In this document: positions 1 through 12,000 of the stretch, piece by piece
How the letters are laid out: each line of letters begins with the position of its first letter
Position numbering within the stretch: the stretch's first letter is position 1
Assembly: GCF_963576615.1 (NCBI RefSeq)
Contig: NC_088711.1
Coordinates: 9,418,869-9,482,868, forward strand
Direction of reading: 5' to 3'
Length of the DNA: 64,000 nt
DNA from: Watersipora subatra
Lineage: Eukaryota > Bryozoa > Gymnolaemata > Cheilostomatida > Watersiporidae
Made by a program: the position numbers and the translations under genes
Notes under the pieces: generated by a model
Database searches by the model: none
Told to the model about the DNA's origin: nothing
What the model saw: the letters and a program-made list of their open reading frames with translations, nothing else

Positions 1-450
1 TTTGGTAAAGAGAACCCTGTTATCATTCATCAATCTTTGAGAGAATAAATGATACATACTACATTTATTCAAAACAATACATATATTCATTTTCTTTATA
101 TTCTCTTCAAAACGAATACTTACCTATACCTACCTTAGTACAATTCCTCCATCTGTCCATTGGGCCTTCTTTTTTTTGCTCATCCCTCTATTTACTGGGC
201 AAGAGACTGTTATGGAATGGTTAAGCCAAACCAAACAGGAGAATTCCATAGGCAAGCCTAGGAAAACACTCAGGTCGATTGCCAAGGCGCTTGTCCACAC
301 GACAGCCTGAACACAGCGACACTCAACGAACTTAATCGCGAGTAGCCGGCTAACAGAATTCTAGCTGAAGCATACAAGCCTTATGGTATCAACGCTCGAT
401 TGCCCCAAAATCTCAATCTGTATATAAGTAGGCATCAGGAGCAGGACTAA

Positions 451-818
451 AGCCTGGTTCCCATATACGTCGCAAAGCACCGGCGACACACCGCAGGCTA
501 TTAGCGATGAAATGGGAACGTATGCGCCGAGGACCGCCGAGGATCGCCGGTAGTTGCCGGCGGCATCGCAATAGTTTAGCGCTGTTCAAATTTCGCAAAC
601 GGCCGCAGGCAAAACCTTCCCGAAATGCACTGTACGGGTAAAGGTCACCATTATAAGAACGGCATGTCGAGGGAACATTTTATTTGATTACGCAATTTTG
701 TTTACGATATTATTAACGATGTGGTTTTTATGTGAACATTAAACTGCGCCGAACACCGCAAGTGTTTTGCTGCGCGATATTACCGCCGGTGCTTTGCGAC
801 GTATATGGGAACCAGGCT
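451..818. mobile_element. MITE inserted in the left arm of the palindrome
   Basis: The 368-bp insert has perfect terminal inverted repeats (AGCCTGGTTCCCATATACGT at the left end) that pair from 450-485 to 784-819. The right arm of the palindrome lacks it and gives the empty site directly (reads GGACTAAGTGATG as reverse complement). The flanking 3-bp words are TAA on the left and TTA on the right, compatible with a TWA target-site duplication of the PIF/Harbinger type with one mismatch. The insert is more GC-rich than its host. No transposase frame is present. The superfamily is an inference from the TWA flank only. Confidence 0.85.
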
Positions 819-922
819 TTAGTGATGAAAAGGAAAATTACACTGAGCAAGCTTCTTATACAGAGTATTGAAGAATAGTGGCGTATCCAACAGAATCAAT
901 GAAGCGAAAATAGTAAACAGAT

Positions 923-1534
923 TTTCGCGAAATTGAATTTCGCGAAAGTGAATTTCGCGAAATTGGATTTCGCGAAATTACACATTGTATATATTATATA
1001 GTCAACTTTCGCGAAATTGAATTTCGCGAAAGTGAATTTCGCGAAATTGGATTTCGCGAAATTGGATTTCGCGAAATTACACATATATATTATATAGTCA
1101 ACTTTCGCGAAATTGAATTTCGCGAAAGTGAATTTCGCGAAATTGGATTTCGCGAAATTGGATTTCGCGAAATTGGATTTCGCGAAATTACACATATATA
1201 TTATATGTGTAATTTCGCGAAATCCAATTTCGCGAAATCCAATTTCGCGAAATTCACTTTCGCGAAATTCAATTTCGCGAAAGTTGACTATATAATATAT
1301 ATAATGTGTAATTTCGCGAAATCCAATTTCGCGAAATTCACTTTCACGAAATTCAATTTCGCGAAAGTTGACTATATAATATATATAATGTGTAATTTCG
1401 CGAAATCCAATTTCGCGAAATTCACTTTCGCGAAATACAATTTCGCGAAAGTTGACTATATAATATATATAATGTGTAATTTCGCGAAATCCAATTTCGC
1501 GAAATTCACTTTCGCGAAATTCAATTTCGCGAAA
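923..1534. repeat. Array of about 32 TTTCGCGAAA palindromes
   Basis: I count about 32 copies of the 10-bp palindrome TTTCGCGAAA (one reads TTTCACGAAA), spaced 15 bp apart in blocks of four to six. Blocks are separated by AT-rich spacers containing GTTGACTATATAATATA or its complement. The left arm has blocks of 4, 5 and 6 sites and the right arm 5, 4, 4 and 4, so units have been gained or lost since the arms became mirror copies. The 15-bp period keeps reading frames open on both strands; I do not call these genes. Confidence 0.9.
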
Positions 1535-2210
1535 ATCTGTTTACTATTTTCGCTTCATTGATTCTGTTGGATACGCCACTATTCTTCAATACTCTGTATA
1601 AGAAGCTTGCTCAGTGTAATTTTCCTTTTCATCACTTAGTCCTGCTCCTGATGCCTACTTATATACAGATTGAGATTTTGGGGCAATCAAGCGTTGATAC
1701 CATAAGGCTTGTATGCTTCAGCTAGAATTCTGTTAGCCGGCTACTCGCGATTAAGTTCGTTGAGTGTCGCTGTGTTCAGGCTGTCGTGTGGACAAGCGCC
1801 TTGGCAATCGACCTGAGTGTTTTCCTAGGCTTGCCTATGGAATTCTCCTGTTTGGTTTGGCTTAACCATTCCATAACAGTCTCTTGCCCAGTAAATAGAG
1901 GGATGAGCAAAAAAAAAAAGAAGGCCCAATGGACAGATGGAGGAATTGTACTAAGGTAGGTATAGGTAAGTATTCGTTTTGAAGAGAATATAAAGAAAAT
2001 GAATATATGTATTGTTTTGAATAAATGTAGTATGTATCATTTATTCTCTCAAAGATTGATGAATGATAACAGGGTTCTCTTTACCAAAAGTATTTTGTCA
2101 TGATTTTATCGAAAGATTGTGTATTATATATCACTTCACAGTCTTTTCCATATTTTGAAGATATCAGTTAGAATGTGATGCTAGCAAGTCTACTAGTTTA
2201 ATTTAATTAA

Positions 2211-5200
2211 AGATCAGGAGTGTTAATAAAGTACAGAGAATAAGTATATGTACAATTATTATAAAGTGCTGTAAGAGATCATCAAGAGTGTTAATAAAGT
2301 ACAGAGAATAAGTATATGTACAATTATTATAAAGTACTGTAAGAGATCATCAGGAGTGTTAATAAAGTACTGAGAATAAGTATGTGTACAATTATTATAA
2401 AGTGCTGTAAGAGAACATCAGGAGTATTAATAAAGTACAGAGAATAAGTATATGTACAATTATTATAAAGTGCTGTAAGAGATCATCAAGAGTGTTAATA
2501 AAGTACAGAGAATAAGTATATGTACAATTATTATAAAGTGTAGTAAAAGACCATCAAGAGTGTTAATAAAATACAGAGAATAAGTATGTGTACAATTATT
2601 ATAAAGTGTAGTAAGAGATCATCAAGAGTGTTAATAAAGTACAGAGAATAAGTATGTGTACAATTATTCTAAAGTGCTGTAAAAGATCACCAGGAGTGTT
2701 AATAAAGTACTGAGAATAAGTATGTGTACAATTATTATAAAGTGCTGTAAGAGAACATCAGGAGTATTAATAAAGTACAGAGAATAAGTATATGTACAAT
2801 TATTATAAAGTGCTGTAAGAGATCATCAAGAGTGTTAATAAAGTACAGAGAATAAGTATATGTACAATTATTATAAAGTGCTGTCAGAGATCATCAGGAT
2901 TGTTAATAAAGTACAGAGAATAAGTATATGTACAATTATTATAAAGTGTAGTAAGAGATCATCAGGAGTGTTATTAAAGTACAGATAATAAGTATATGTA
3001 CAATTATTATAAAGTTCTGTAAGAGTTCATCAAGAGTGTTAATAAAGTACAGATATTAAGTATATGTACAATTATTATAAAGTGCTGTAAGAGATCATCA
3101 AGAGTGTTAATAAAGTACAGAGAATAAGTATATGTACAATTATTATAAAGTGTTGTAAGAGATCATCAGGTGTGTTAACAAAGTACAGATAATAAGTATA
3201 TGTACAATTATTATAAAGTGCTGTAAGAGTTCATCAAGAGTGTTAATAAAGTACAGATATTAAGTATATGTACAATTATTATAAAGTGCTGTAAGAGATC
3301 ATCAAGAGTGTTAATAAAGTATTGAGAATAAGTATATGTACAATTATTATAAAGTGCTGTAAGAGATCATCAGGAGTGTTAATAAAGTACTGAGAATAAG
3401 TATATGTACAATTATTATAAAGTGTAGTAAGAGATCATCAAGAGTGTTAATAAAGTACAGAGAATAAGTATATGTACAATTATTATAAAGTGTATTAAGA
3501 GATCATCAAGAGTGTTAATAAAGTACAGAGAATAAGTATATGTACAATTATTATAAAGTGCTGTAAGAGATCATCAGGAGTGTTAATAAAGTACAGAGAA
3601 TAAGTATATGTACAATTATTATAAAGTGCTGTAAGAGATCATCAAGAGTGTTAATAAAGTACTGAGAATAAGTATAGGTACAATTATTATAAAGTGCTGT
3701 AAGAGGTCATCAAGAGTGTTAATAAAGTACTGAGAATAAGTATATGTACAATTATTATAAAGTGCTGTAAGAGATCATCAGGAGTGTTAATAAAGTACTG
3801 AGAATAAGTATATGTACAATTATTATAAAGTGTAGTAAGAGATCATCAAGAGTGTTAATAAAGTACAGAGAATAAGTATATGTACAATTATTATAAAGTG
3901 TATTAAGAGATCATCAGGAGTGTTAATAAAGTACTGAGAATAAGTATGTGTACAATTATTATAAAGTGCTGTAAGAGATCATCAAGAGTGTTAATAAAGT
4001 ACAGAGAATAAGTATATGTACAATTATTATAAAGTACTGTAAGAGATCATTAGGAGTGTTAATAAAGTACTGAGAATAAGTATGTGTACAATTATTATAA
4101 AGTGCTGTAAGAGATCATCAAGAGTGTTAATAAAGTACTGAGAATAAGTATATGTACAATTATTTTAAAGTGCTGTAAGAGATCATCAAGAGTGTTAATA
4201 AAGTACTGAGAATAAGTATATGTACAATTATTATAAAGTGCTGTAAGAGATCATCAGGTGTGGTAAAAAAGTACAGAGAATAAGTATGTGTACAATTATT
4301 ATAAAGTGTAGTAAAAGTCCATCAAGAGTGTTAATAAAATACAGAGAATAAGTATGTGTACAATTATTATAAAGTGTAGTAAGAGATCATCAAGAGTGTT
4401 AATAAAGTACAGAGAATAAGTATGTGTACAATTATTCTAAAGTGCTGTAAAAGATCATCAGGAGTGTTAATAAAGTACTGAGAATAAGTATGTGTACAAT
4501 TATTATAAAGTGCTGTAAGAGATCATCAAGAGTGTTAATAAAGTACAGAGAATAAGTATATGTACAATTATTATAAAGTGCTGTAAAAGATCATCAAGAG
4601 TGTTAATAAAGTACAGAGAATAAGTATATGTACAATTATTATAAAGTGCTGTCAGAGATCATCAGGAGTGTTAATAAAGTACAGAGAATAAGTATATGTA
4701 CAATTATTATAAAGTGTAGTAAGAGATCATCAGGAGTGTTATTAAAGTACAGATAATAAGTATATGTACAATTATTATAAAGTGCTGTAAGAGTTCATCA
4801 AGAGTGTTAATAAAGTACAGATATTAAGTATATGTACAATTATTATAAAGTGCTGTAAGAGATCATCAAGAGTGTTAATAAAGTACAGAGAATAAGTATA
4901 TGTACAATTATTATAAAGTGCTGTAAGAGATCATTAGGGGTGTTAATAAAGTACAGAGAATAAGTATATGTACAATTATTATAAAGTGCTGTAAGAGATC
5001 ACCAGGTGTGTTAACAAAGTACAGATAATAAGTATGTGTACAATTATTATAAAGTGTAGTAAGAGATCATCAAGAGTGTTAATAAAGTACAGAGAATAAG
5101 TATGTGTACAATTATTATAAAGTGCTCTAAGAGATCACCAGGTGTGTTAACAAAGTACAGATAATAAGTATGTGTACAATTATTATAAAGTGTAGTAAGA

Positions 5201-5468
5201 GATCATCAGGTGTGTTAATAAAGTACTGAGAATAAGTATATGTACAATTATTATAAAGTGCTGTAAGAGATCATCAGGTGTGTTAATAAAGTACAGAGAA
5301 TAAGTATATGTATAATTATTATAAAGTGCTGTAAGAGATCATTAGGAGTGTTAATAAAGTACTGAGAATAAGTATTTGTACAATTATTATAAAGTGCTGT
5401 AAGAGATCATCAGGTGTGTTAATAAAGTACAGAGACTAAGTATATGTACAATTATTATAAAGTACTGA
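2211..5468. repeat. Satellite array, 68-bp monomer, about 48 copies
   Basis: The monomer contains the words GTGTTAATAAAGTACAGAG and TATGTACAATTATTATAAAG and repeats every 68 bp (for example TGTTAATA at 2221 and 2289). Monomers differ by a few bases and by variants such as TGCTGTAAGAG, TGTAGTAAGAG and TGTATTAAGAG. Rare variants recur exactly 1768 bp (26 monomers) apart (2541/4309, 2881/4649, 3051/4819), which shows a large internal duplication; smaller 3- and 6-monomer steps also occur (3051/3255, 3493/3901). Every monomer holds an AATAAA. No gene is seen. Confidence 0.95.
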
Positions 5469-5880
5469 TAAAGATTGTACATGAACATTTTCTTATGTAT
5501 ATATTCAATGTTTCATTTATACTATATTATCTTTATTGTGTCCTATCTACTTGAATATTTTCATATATTTCAAGTTAAACATAAACTATTTTATTTTTAT
5601 TGAAACAAAATGATGATGGAAATAATGAATAATACATATAAATATATCTTTTAAAGTGAATAATTTTGTAATAAAACTGATCTTTCATTCAACATATTAA
5701 TTTCTCCAACAAATTTCAATCTTACATACAAAAAAATACAAAAAAAAAAACCGAAAATAAATTCCTTAAAATTCTTAACCATTCAAGGAGCTTCAACATT
5801 ACAAAATCATCAAATCTTCAAAAAATAACTTTGTACATAAACACTTTCTCATATATATTCAATGTTTCAAATATATAACA
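5469..5880. other. AT-rich non-coding stretch
   Basis: No gene is seen. Two related segments (about 5478-5515 and 5830-5870) share the words TTGTACAT, ACA, TTCTCATATATATTCAATG and TTTCA with small differences, so a short dispersed duplication flanks the stretch. Confidence 0.5.
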
Positions 5881-6340
5881 ATCTCCGGAAAATCAACCCC
5901 TCGGTGTCCCAGATATTAACCCCCTCACTCATCCGCTAGGTAATCTCTCGCTCTCCTCGATAATCCGCGAGATCCACTCCGGAAAACCATCCAGCCCTCG
6001 ATGTCCCAGATATTCACCCCCACTATTCCACCGATAATCGGCGACGATTCGCCCGACTAATCCGCGACGATTCCCCCGACTAATCCCCCGATAATCCGCG
6101 TTCAATCGGATGACTCATCCCCCGCTAATCCGATGACTCATCCACAGATAATCCGCCGATTACGCCAGGAGCGGATCCGTAACCCCTCGAATTCAACCCC
6201 CTACTCTACACCACAATTTCCCCCCAAACCCCAACATCTCATTCAACTCCACACGATTCAATCTACACCCCTAGCCAATTTAATTCACAACCCCCTTTTT
6301 CTATCCCCCCGCTGGATCCGTCACTTTTATGTGTAGATCT
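5881..6340. repeat. C-rich, strand-asymmetric island with degenerate repeats
   Basis: The plus strand is strongly C-rich and G-poor inside AT-rich surroundings. A segment starting CTCCGGAAAA and containing GTGTCCCAGATATT is repeated about 96 bp apart (5883 and 5979). Between 6020 and 6160 short words such as CCGATAATCCGC, CGACGATTC and CCGACTAATCC recur in a degenerate series. The 67-codon open frame here has no recognisable domain and I do not call it a gene. Origin unknown. Confidence 0.55.
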
Positions 6341-6425
6341 GCTCTCTATATACTACTCACAAGCTATAAAATATAATTACAATATGATTTTATAGGTTGC
6401 TTAAAAATTACCGCAAAGTTGCACA

Positions 6426-6614
6426 CAGGCCTGCCAATCCAAGAGTGGGGCAATGTGTGAGAGTTGGTTTTGGGGCATTTGATGTATCAATGATAGTATA
6501 CATAAAATTATGGAAATTGGGGCAAAAATCTCACGCATCTCTCACGCATTTTCATTTTTTCTTTAGGGTGATTGCGTGAGTCTCACGCCCAATGGGTGAG
6601 AATTGGCAGGTATG
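6426..6614. mobile_element. hAT-type MITE with 8-bp target-site duplication
   Basis: The 189-bp element begins CAGGCCTGCCAAT and ends ATTGGCAGGTATG: imperfect terminal inverted repeats starting CA and ending TG. It is flanked by perfect 8-bp direct repeats GTTGCACA at 6418-6425 and 6615-6622. An 8-bp duplication with CA/TG ends is the mark of hAT elements. It carries no transposase. It lies directly downstream of the pogo-type pseudogene and may have inserted into its 3' end. Confidence 0.85.
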
Positions 6615-6622
6615 GTTGCACA

Positions 6623-7640
6623 TCACTTCTGGTGGTGAAGTACACATATTGCAACCCTTTTTGTAAATTACTTTTCGCCCTCCACCATCCATTTATTTCA
6701 CTCTGAACGAATATTGTTTTAAAAGGATTTATTTAAACAAATATGGAGAGGCAGAGGCATCTCTCACCTAAAATTTCAGCAGTAAATATCGCTTCCCTGC
6801 AAGTGTTCCTTGATATTTTTTGTTAATTGTGAACGAAGCGTGTCTCATGCTAAAAATTTCTTTTCCCAAAGTAAACCACCTGGATGACTATTCCATACAT
6901 TGTTGATCCGTAAATCAACCTCTCCTTCATTCGTCCAACTGTTTTCATGTTGATGAACAAAAGCATTTATAGAAAACATCATTTTTTGCTTGGTTGTTTT
7001 TAATTTAACCATTGGTTTAAATTTTGTTCCATCTCCAAGGCAACTTAGAACATCTGTGAACATGGTTTTTTATGACCTACACTTTTTACAGAAATTGTCT
7101 TTTTGCCTTTTGTCTCAACTGTTTTTTGCGAAGTATACAAAAATCCCGAGGTTGCATCCATGTTACTGATCTGACACTATGGGCAGTCATACTCCTTCCT
7201 CAATCCAATGATGAATTTAAGAAGATTTGTAACTTTTTTGGACGTCTGCAGGGAGTTATTTTTATGCAATTTCAATCTTTTCTTTCAGCCTAAATCTTTT
7301 TCACAAACTGAGAACACCAGTTTACAGTTGCTGTAAATCCTTTTGTTTCATTTAGAGGCGCTTTGGTACATTTCAGTGTTTGAGTTCATGTACCATTTCT
7401 GGTAACTGTATGCCTATATTCAGTTTTCATTGACCAAGATTTTTAAGTCGTTTTCCACCTCAGGTCAGTGGCAAATACTTGCTCTTGCAGCACATTTCTT
7501 TTTAAGAAAAGCTGCATTTTTGTTCCAGTCAGGAACCAGCTTTTTATTCACTCCATGCTTCCTTGCTGCTGTATTGTTGTTTGAAGAGATCGTACACTCA
7601 ACTACCCTCAGCGTAAACCAGTGTCATATTTCATTTTTTT
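6623..7640 (-). pseudogene. Decayed pogo/Tigger-type DDE transposase
   Basis: Read on the minus strand, conceptual translation in changing frames gives a recognisable pogo-family order. An N-terminal helix-turn-helix segment lies near 7600-7480 (words VVE, NTAARKHGVNKKLVPDWNKN). A stretch near 7190-7080 reads LRKEYD, then SNMDATSGFLY, where the family has NMDQTP, then TKGKKTISVKSVGHKKP. An intact open piece at 6845-7063 reads VLSCLGDGTKFKPMV and VWNSHPGGLLWEKKF. A C-terminal part follows near 6700 (KWMVEGEK, FTKRVAI). Stops and frameshifts throughout show it is dead. Pogo transposases cut and paste DNA at TA sites. The 8-bp hAT duplication marks its downstream edge. Its own terminal repeats were not found. 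Confidence 0.8.
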
Positions 7641-7942
7641 GACGGTGGAGCCAAAGGGTTAAATAACCTAGACTTAGATAATATTTTAGTCACTGGTAGC
7701 TCAGCATTTTATTGGTCAACTTAGATGGCAGGCATAAGCCTAAGTCACAGTTTTCTGCTTAAAATCTTGAGGATGACTTATATACCAGGTTGACCCGCGT
7801 GCCACAACTTACGGTAGATTTATTTTTGTTTGTTTAGCGTGTTGCTATAAAATAGACACCGTATTGAAGAACACTCTTAACAATTGTGTAGTAATATGAT
7901 ATATATGAATGTAATATATCATAAAAAGGGTTGCTATAACAA

Positions 7943-8013
<71 letters not shown>

Positions 8014-8034
8014 CTCAGTGCTTGTCTTTTTGTT
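7641..8034. other. Non-coding stretch with a long TA microsatellite
   Basis: Only AT-rich sequence and an uninterrupted (TA)n tract at 7945-8010 are seen. The tract directly abuts the tail of the SINE that follows on the minus strand, as expected for a SINE with a TA-rich 3' end. Confidence 0.6.
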
Positions 8035-8152
8035 AAACCCTGTGTCCGGTTATAGCAATTAAAATCTAGCCATAAAAAATCCACATAGCACTGGATTTGA
8101 TCTCGGGACTTCTAGAGCTGAAGACAGCAAATGTAACCATTAAGCCACACCG
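8035..8152 (-). mobile_element. tRNA-derived SINE, copy 1
   Basis: The reverse complement reads as a degraded tRNA gene: GGTGTGGCTTAATGGTTAC with an A-box-like word (TGGCTTAATGG), an anticodon-arm-like middle and a B-box-like GAGATCAAATCC about 45 bp on. A T-rich segment (GGATTTTTTATGGC) and a (TA)n tail follow. The layout matches two further copies at 43.5 and 46.2 kb. It is not a functional tRNA: the acceptor stem is not paired. Confidence 0.65.
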
Positions 8153-8193
8153 AATGCAATGGATTCAATAGGCTCAATAGGATTCAATTCTAT

Positions 8194-8822
8194 ACCTCTA
8201 TCTATCCCTCTATCTCTATACCTCTATATATCTCTACATCTCTATATCTCTATATCTCTAAATCTCTATTATTATCTCTATATCTCTACATCTCTATCTC
8301 TCTAAATCTCTATATCTCTATTATTATCTTTATATCTCTACATCTCTATATCTCTATTATTATCTCTATCTCTCTACATCTCTATCTCTCTAAATCTCTA
8401 TTATTATCTATATATCTCTACATCTCTATCTCTCTAAATCTCTATTATTATCTATATATCTCTACATCTCTATCTCTCTATCTCTCTATTATTATCTCTA
8501 TCTCTCTATATCTCTATATCTCTAAATCTCTATTATTATCTCTATATCTCTACATCTCTATCTCTCTAAATCTCTATTATTATCTCTATATCTCTACATC
8601 TCTATCTCTCTATCTCTCTAAATCTCTATTATTATCTATATATCTCTACATCTCTATATCTCTATTATTATCTCTATCTCTCTATATCTCTATATCTCTA
8701 AATCTCTATTATTATCTCTATATCTCTACATCTCTATCTCTCTAAATCTCTATTATTATCTCTATATCTCTACATCTCTATATCTCTATTATCATCTCTA
8801 TATCTCTCTCTATATCTATCTC
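8194..8822. repeat. Low-complexity TCTCTA/TATTAT minisatellite
   Basis: About 630 bp of the words TATCTCTA, CATCTCTA, AATCTCTA and TTATTATC in irregular higher-order groups of about 40-70 bp. The plus strand has almost no G. It lies downstream of the ankyrin gene's stop codon. No coding signal. Confidence 0.9.
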
Positions 8823-9014
8823 TTTTCATGCTTCTCTCTCCACAAGCTCCAACTTATTGCCATAATACATTATTTCTCATTTCATAAGCCAGTGATAATG
8901 TTTTCATGATATAAGAGCCTTATTAAAAGGTATTTTTCCTAATAAGAATTCATCTTCAAAAGTTATCTTTAACAATAACAACAATAATATTAATAATAAG
9001 TGACAATAAAGCAC

Positions 9015-12000
9015 TCACCATTCTCCTTTGTTTTTGGAACTTGTACAATCCATAAACTTTACCAGTAAATTTCTCATTTCATTAATAGGTGCCAGATCTG
9101 CCGGTAACTCACCTTCCTGTTGAAATATCACAGCAGACAAAATATAAATAGCGAAGTGTCACTGAACAAACACTTCACTGGCTCCTGTAGACTAAACCAC
9201 CAAATGTAGGCAAGTCAAATATTTGCTAACGTGTTTTAACATGGATTACATGCAGAGAGTTCACTAATACCCGCTGGTGTGTGTTATAATTAAACAAGCC
9301 TGTTTATTTGGTCACACAGTACTAACACCCGCAGCCATCAAGCCTGCCTTCATGAACCCACTATAAAGAAGGTAAGCAAAACACACTACAATTTGTCTCT
9401 GTTGAGGAGAGGAAGATTTCTGTGCTTTGTCAAAAGATGGTGACACGAGCCATGGTTTCAGTGTTTTGTCATTTGTTGTGAGTGACACGCGCATCTAGTC
9501 TAACCTGTTGGTGTCTGCTTAGAGCGCTTTTGCATCACTTTCATTCGATTGATTAAATCTGTTAGCGATGAAAGTACAATTTTAGTTTTTAAAAGTTATT
9601 GACACATGACAAACATCATTTTCTATTCCGTGACTCCAACATACCACATCCACCATTGTATGTTTCAGTTTATAAACTTTATGTTACTACAACCTACAAT
9701 TCATTATCCTGGCTCCACAATACTATTAGATTACTAACTTTTAAAACACGTCTGTTCAACTCATTCAATAATTCCTGATTTCTGTCTTTTTATTTTTTCC
9801 TTTTGGCATGTAATTGAAAACATGATTTAGTTGATGATTACCAGTGTAAATAACAAGTTATACATCCATTAAAATAGTAGACATATAATGACAAGAATTC
9901 TTTTTACAACTAATAAAGATATAAGTGATCATGAAATATAGCCTCAGTACCTCAGTGGTCAAGTTACGACTATCACAGGCATTATTGAGAAGTTATGAAT
10001 TTATATAGAGCAAAATGAAGATAGCAACATTGTTTATGCTTGACATGTGTTACTTCTATAAGCAGAAGGTGCATTGTAACATCAACTGGCTTGGCCAATT
10101 AACTAATTGAAAGGGTGGTCTGTGGGGTCACCCCTTCAATTCGTAAACTTAAATTTAGGCGAATGAGTTCCGAATGATCTGTATCAGGTGTTTTTAGGTT
10201 AAACCATTTTAAGTAAGCCACAGGAGACATCGAAGGCTGTCTCAAACCATCTTCCACACATTTTTGTAGCATTAAAAATTGGACCTAGTCTTACCAAGCC
10301 AGCCAGGGTCGGGTCGGCTCCAGCTATGAGCAGCATCTCAGCTATCACCAAATGGTTGTTTATTGAGCAGTGATGAAGAGCCGTCCAACCATTCTAAATA
10401 ATTATAAACAGGAGAAAAAGGACCAGTAGTGGAAGAACGTAGCGTTAAACTAACAAAAAGATAAGAGACCATCTATTTGGAGCTGGCATAATATTAACAT
10501 GATTGTTTTTCATTAAAATTAATATTATTGAGCTGATTGGGCAAGTAAAAATTAATGGTTAACAAACAAAAATAAGCTTAAAAAGAACTGGTCACATGAT
10601 GAAACTAGTATACAAGAAATCCCTGTAATCACTGAAAAAAATTAATCGTGCTCTGCTATTGGTCAATTTGCTGAGTCAAATGCTACCAACTTAGCACTAA
10701 TGGAACTGCTCTCACTATAACACTAATATATAACAAATTATTAAATATTTGTCAAGATCTGCTATTGGTCAATTGGCTGAGTAAATCGCTTCAACCCAGA
10801 GCGAGTGGTCTTGCTCTCGTGTACGATAAGTGCAGTTTTCGTAACTCACAGATCTATTATTTTGGATTCTCGTAATGAGCTGTGTGAGGCCATAAAACCA
10901 CTCACAAAATTGATGAGGTAAAAGTACTCTAGTCATTTGGTCATAACAAAAGTACCCTAGTCTTAGTCAAAGTACTCTAGTCATATAGTCCTAGTCAAAG
11001 TACCCTAGTCATATAGTACTAGTCAACGTACCCTAGTGATATATTCCTAGTAGAAGTACCCTAGTCATATAGTACTAGTAGAAGTACCCTAGTCATATAA
11101 TCCTAGCCAGAGTACCCTAGTCATATAGTACTAGGCAAAGTACCCTAGTCATATAGTCCTAGTCAGAGTACCCTAGTAATATAGTCCTAGTCAAAGTATC
11201 CTAGTCATATAGTCCTAGTAAAAGTACTCTAGTCATCTAGTCCTAGTAAAAGTACCTTAGTCATATAGTACTAGTCAACGTACCCTAGTCATATAGTCCT
11301 ATTCAAAGTACTCTAGTCATATAGTCCTAGTCAAAGTACCCTAGTCATATAGAACTAGTCAGAGTACCCTAGTCATATAGTCCTAGTCATAGTACCCTAG
11401 TTATATAGTCCTAGCCACAAAGCTAAGCCATATGTACCAGCACAGATCTTATCCTGCTTTCTGATTCTTATGGCTAAATTATCATAATGCTATACTCTAA
11501 CAGAAAACTTACAAAAAGAGGACGCGGTTGACGCATTGAGGGTCAAGGTCGTTGTTGAAGATGGACCTATTGACACCTTTAGTTCAAGAGACTCTGATAG
11601 CCTCATCCAGGCATTTCTCTATTGCGGTGACGACCGAAACATTACAGAGGTATACGTAGCTGGTAGACAGATTTGATGCTGACATTGAAACCTTTTGGCA
11701 GTTGGCCAACTTTTCAGAGATGATTCAGTTGATTTCATTAGAGTGACAGTTTGCAGTCAAGTATTTTTTGAACTGATTGGATTTGAACTTGTAATGCCTG
11801 CTTGAACCTTATCAATTGTTCATGCAAAAGTTGACCTATTTTGATAATATATACAATATATATGTATGTATATATTATACTGTATACTAGTATACTATAT
11901 AATTATATAATATATATTGTATACTATATACTGTATACCGTATAGGCCTACATACTATATTACATGACTTGTATATAGCCTGTATATGCTTTCATTGGCA

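Larger units (their letters stand above)
1..2088. repeat. Foldback element: 2.1 kb near-perfect palindrome
   Basis: The first bases (TTTGGTAAAGAGAACCCTG) are the exact reverse complement of the bases ending at 2088, and the match continues inward through both arms to a centre near 1203. The arms are nearly identical, apart from a 368-bp insertion in the left arm and a different number of inner repeat blocks. The inner part of each arm is a tandem array of TTTCGCGAAA units. Long inverted repeats with internal tandem repeats are the layout of foldback (FB-type) elements. No coding capacity is seen; the open frames over the array (NFAKS-type repeats) are a by-product of the 15-bp period. The left end coincides with the window edge, so the true outer limit and any target-site duplication cannot be seen. 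Confidence 0.9.

Noticed and set aside
896-1561. NFAKS-repeat open frames on both strands
   Set aside because: They follow from the 15-bp spacing of TTTCGCGAAA in the foldback element and mirror each other across the palindrome.
2211-5468. CRISPR-like direct repeats
   Set aside because: The 68-bp monomers are contiguous with no unique spacers, and the window is plainly animal nuclear DNA.
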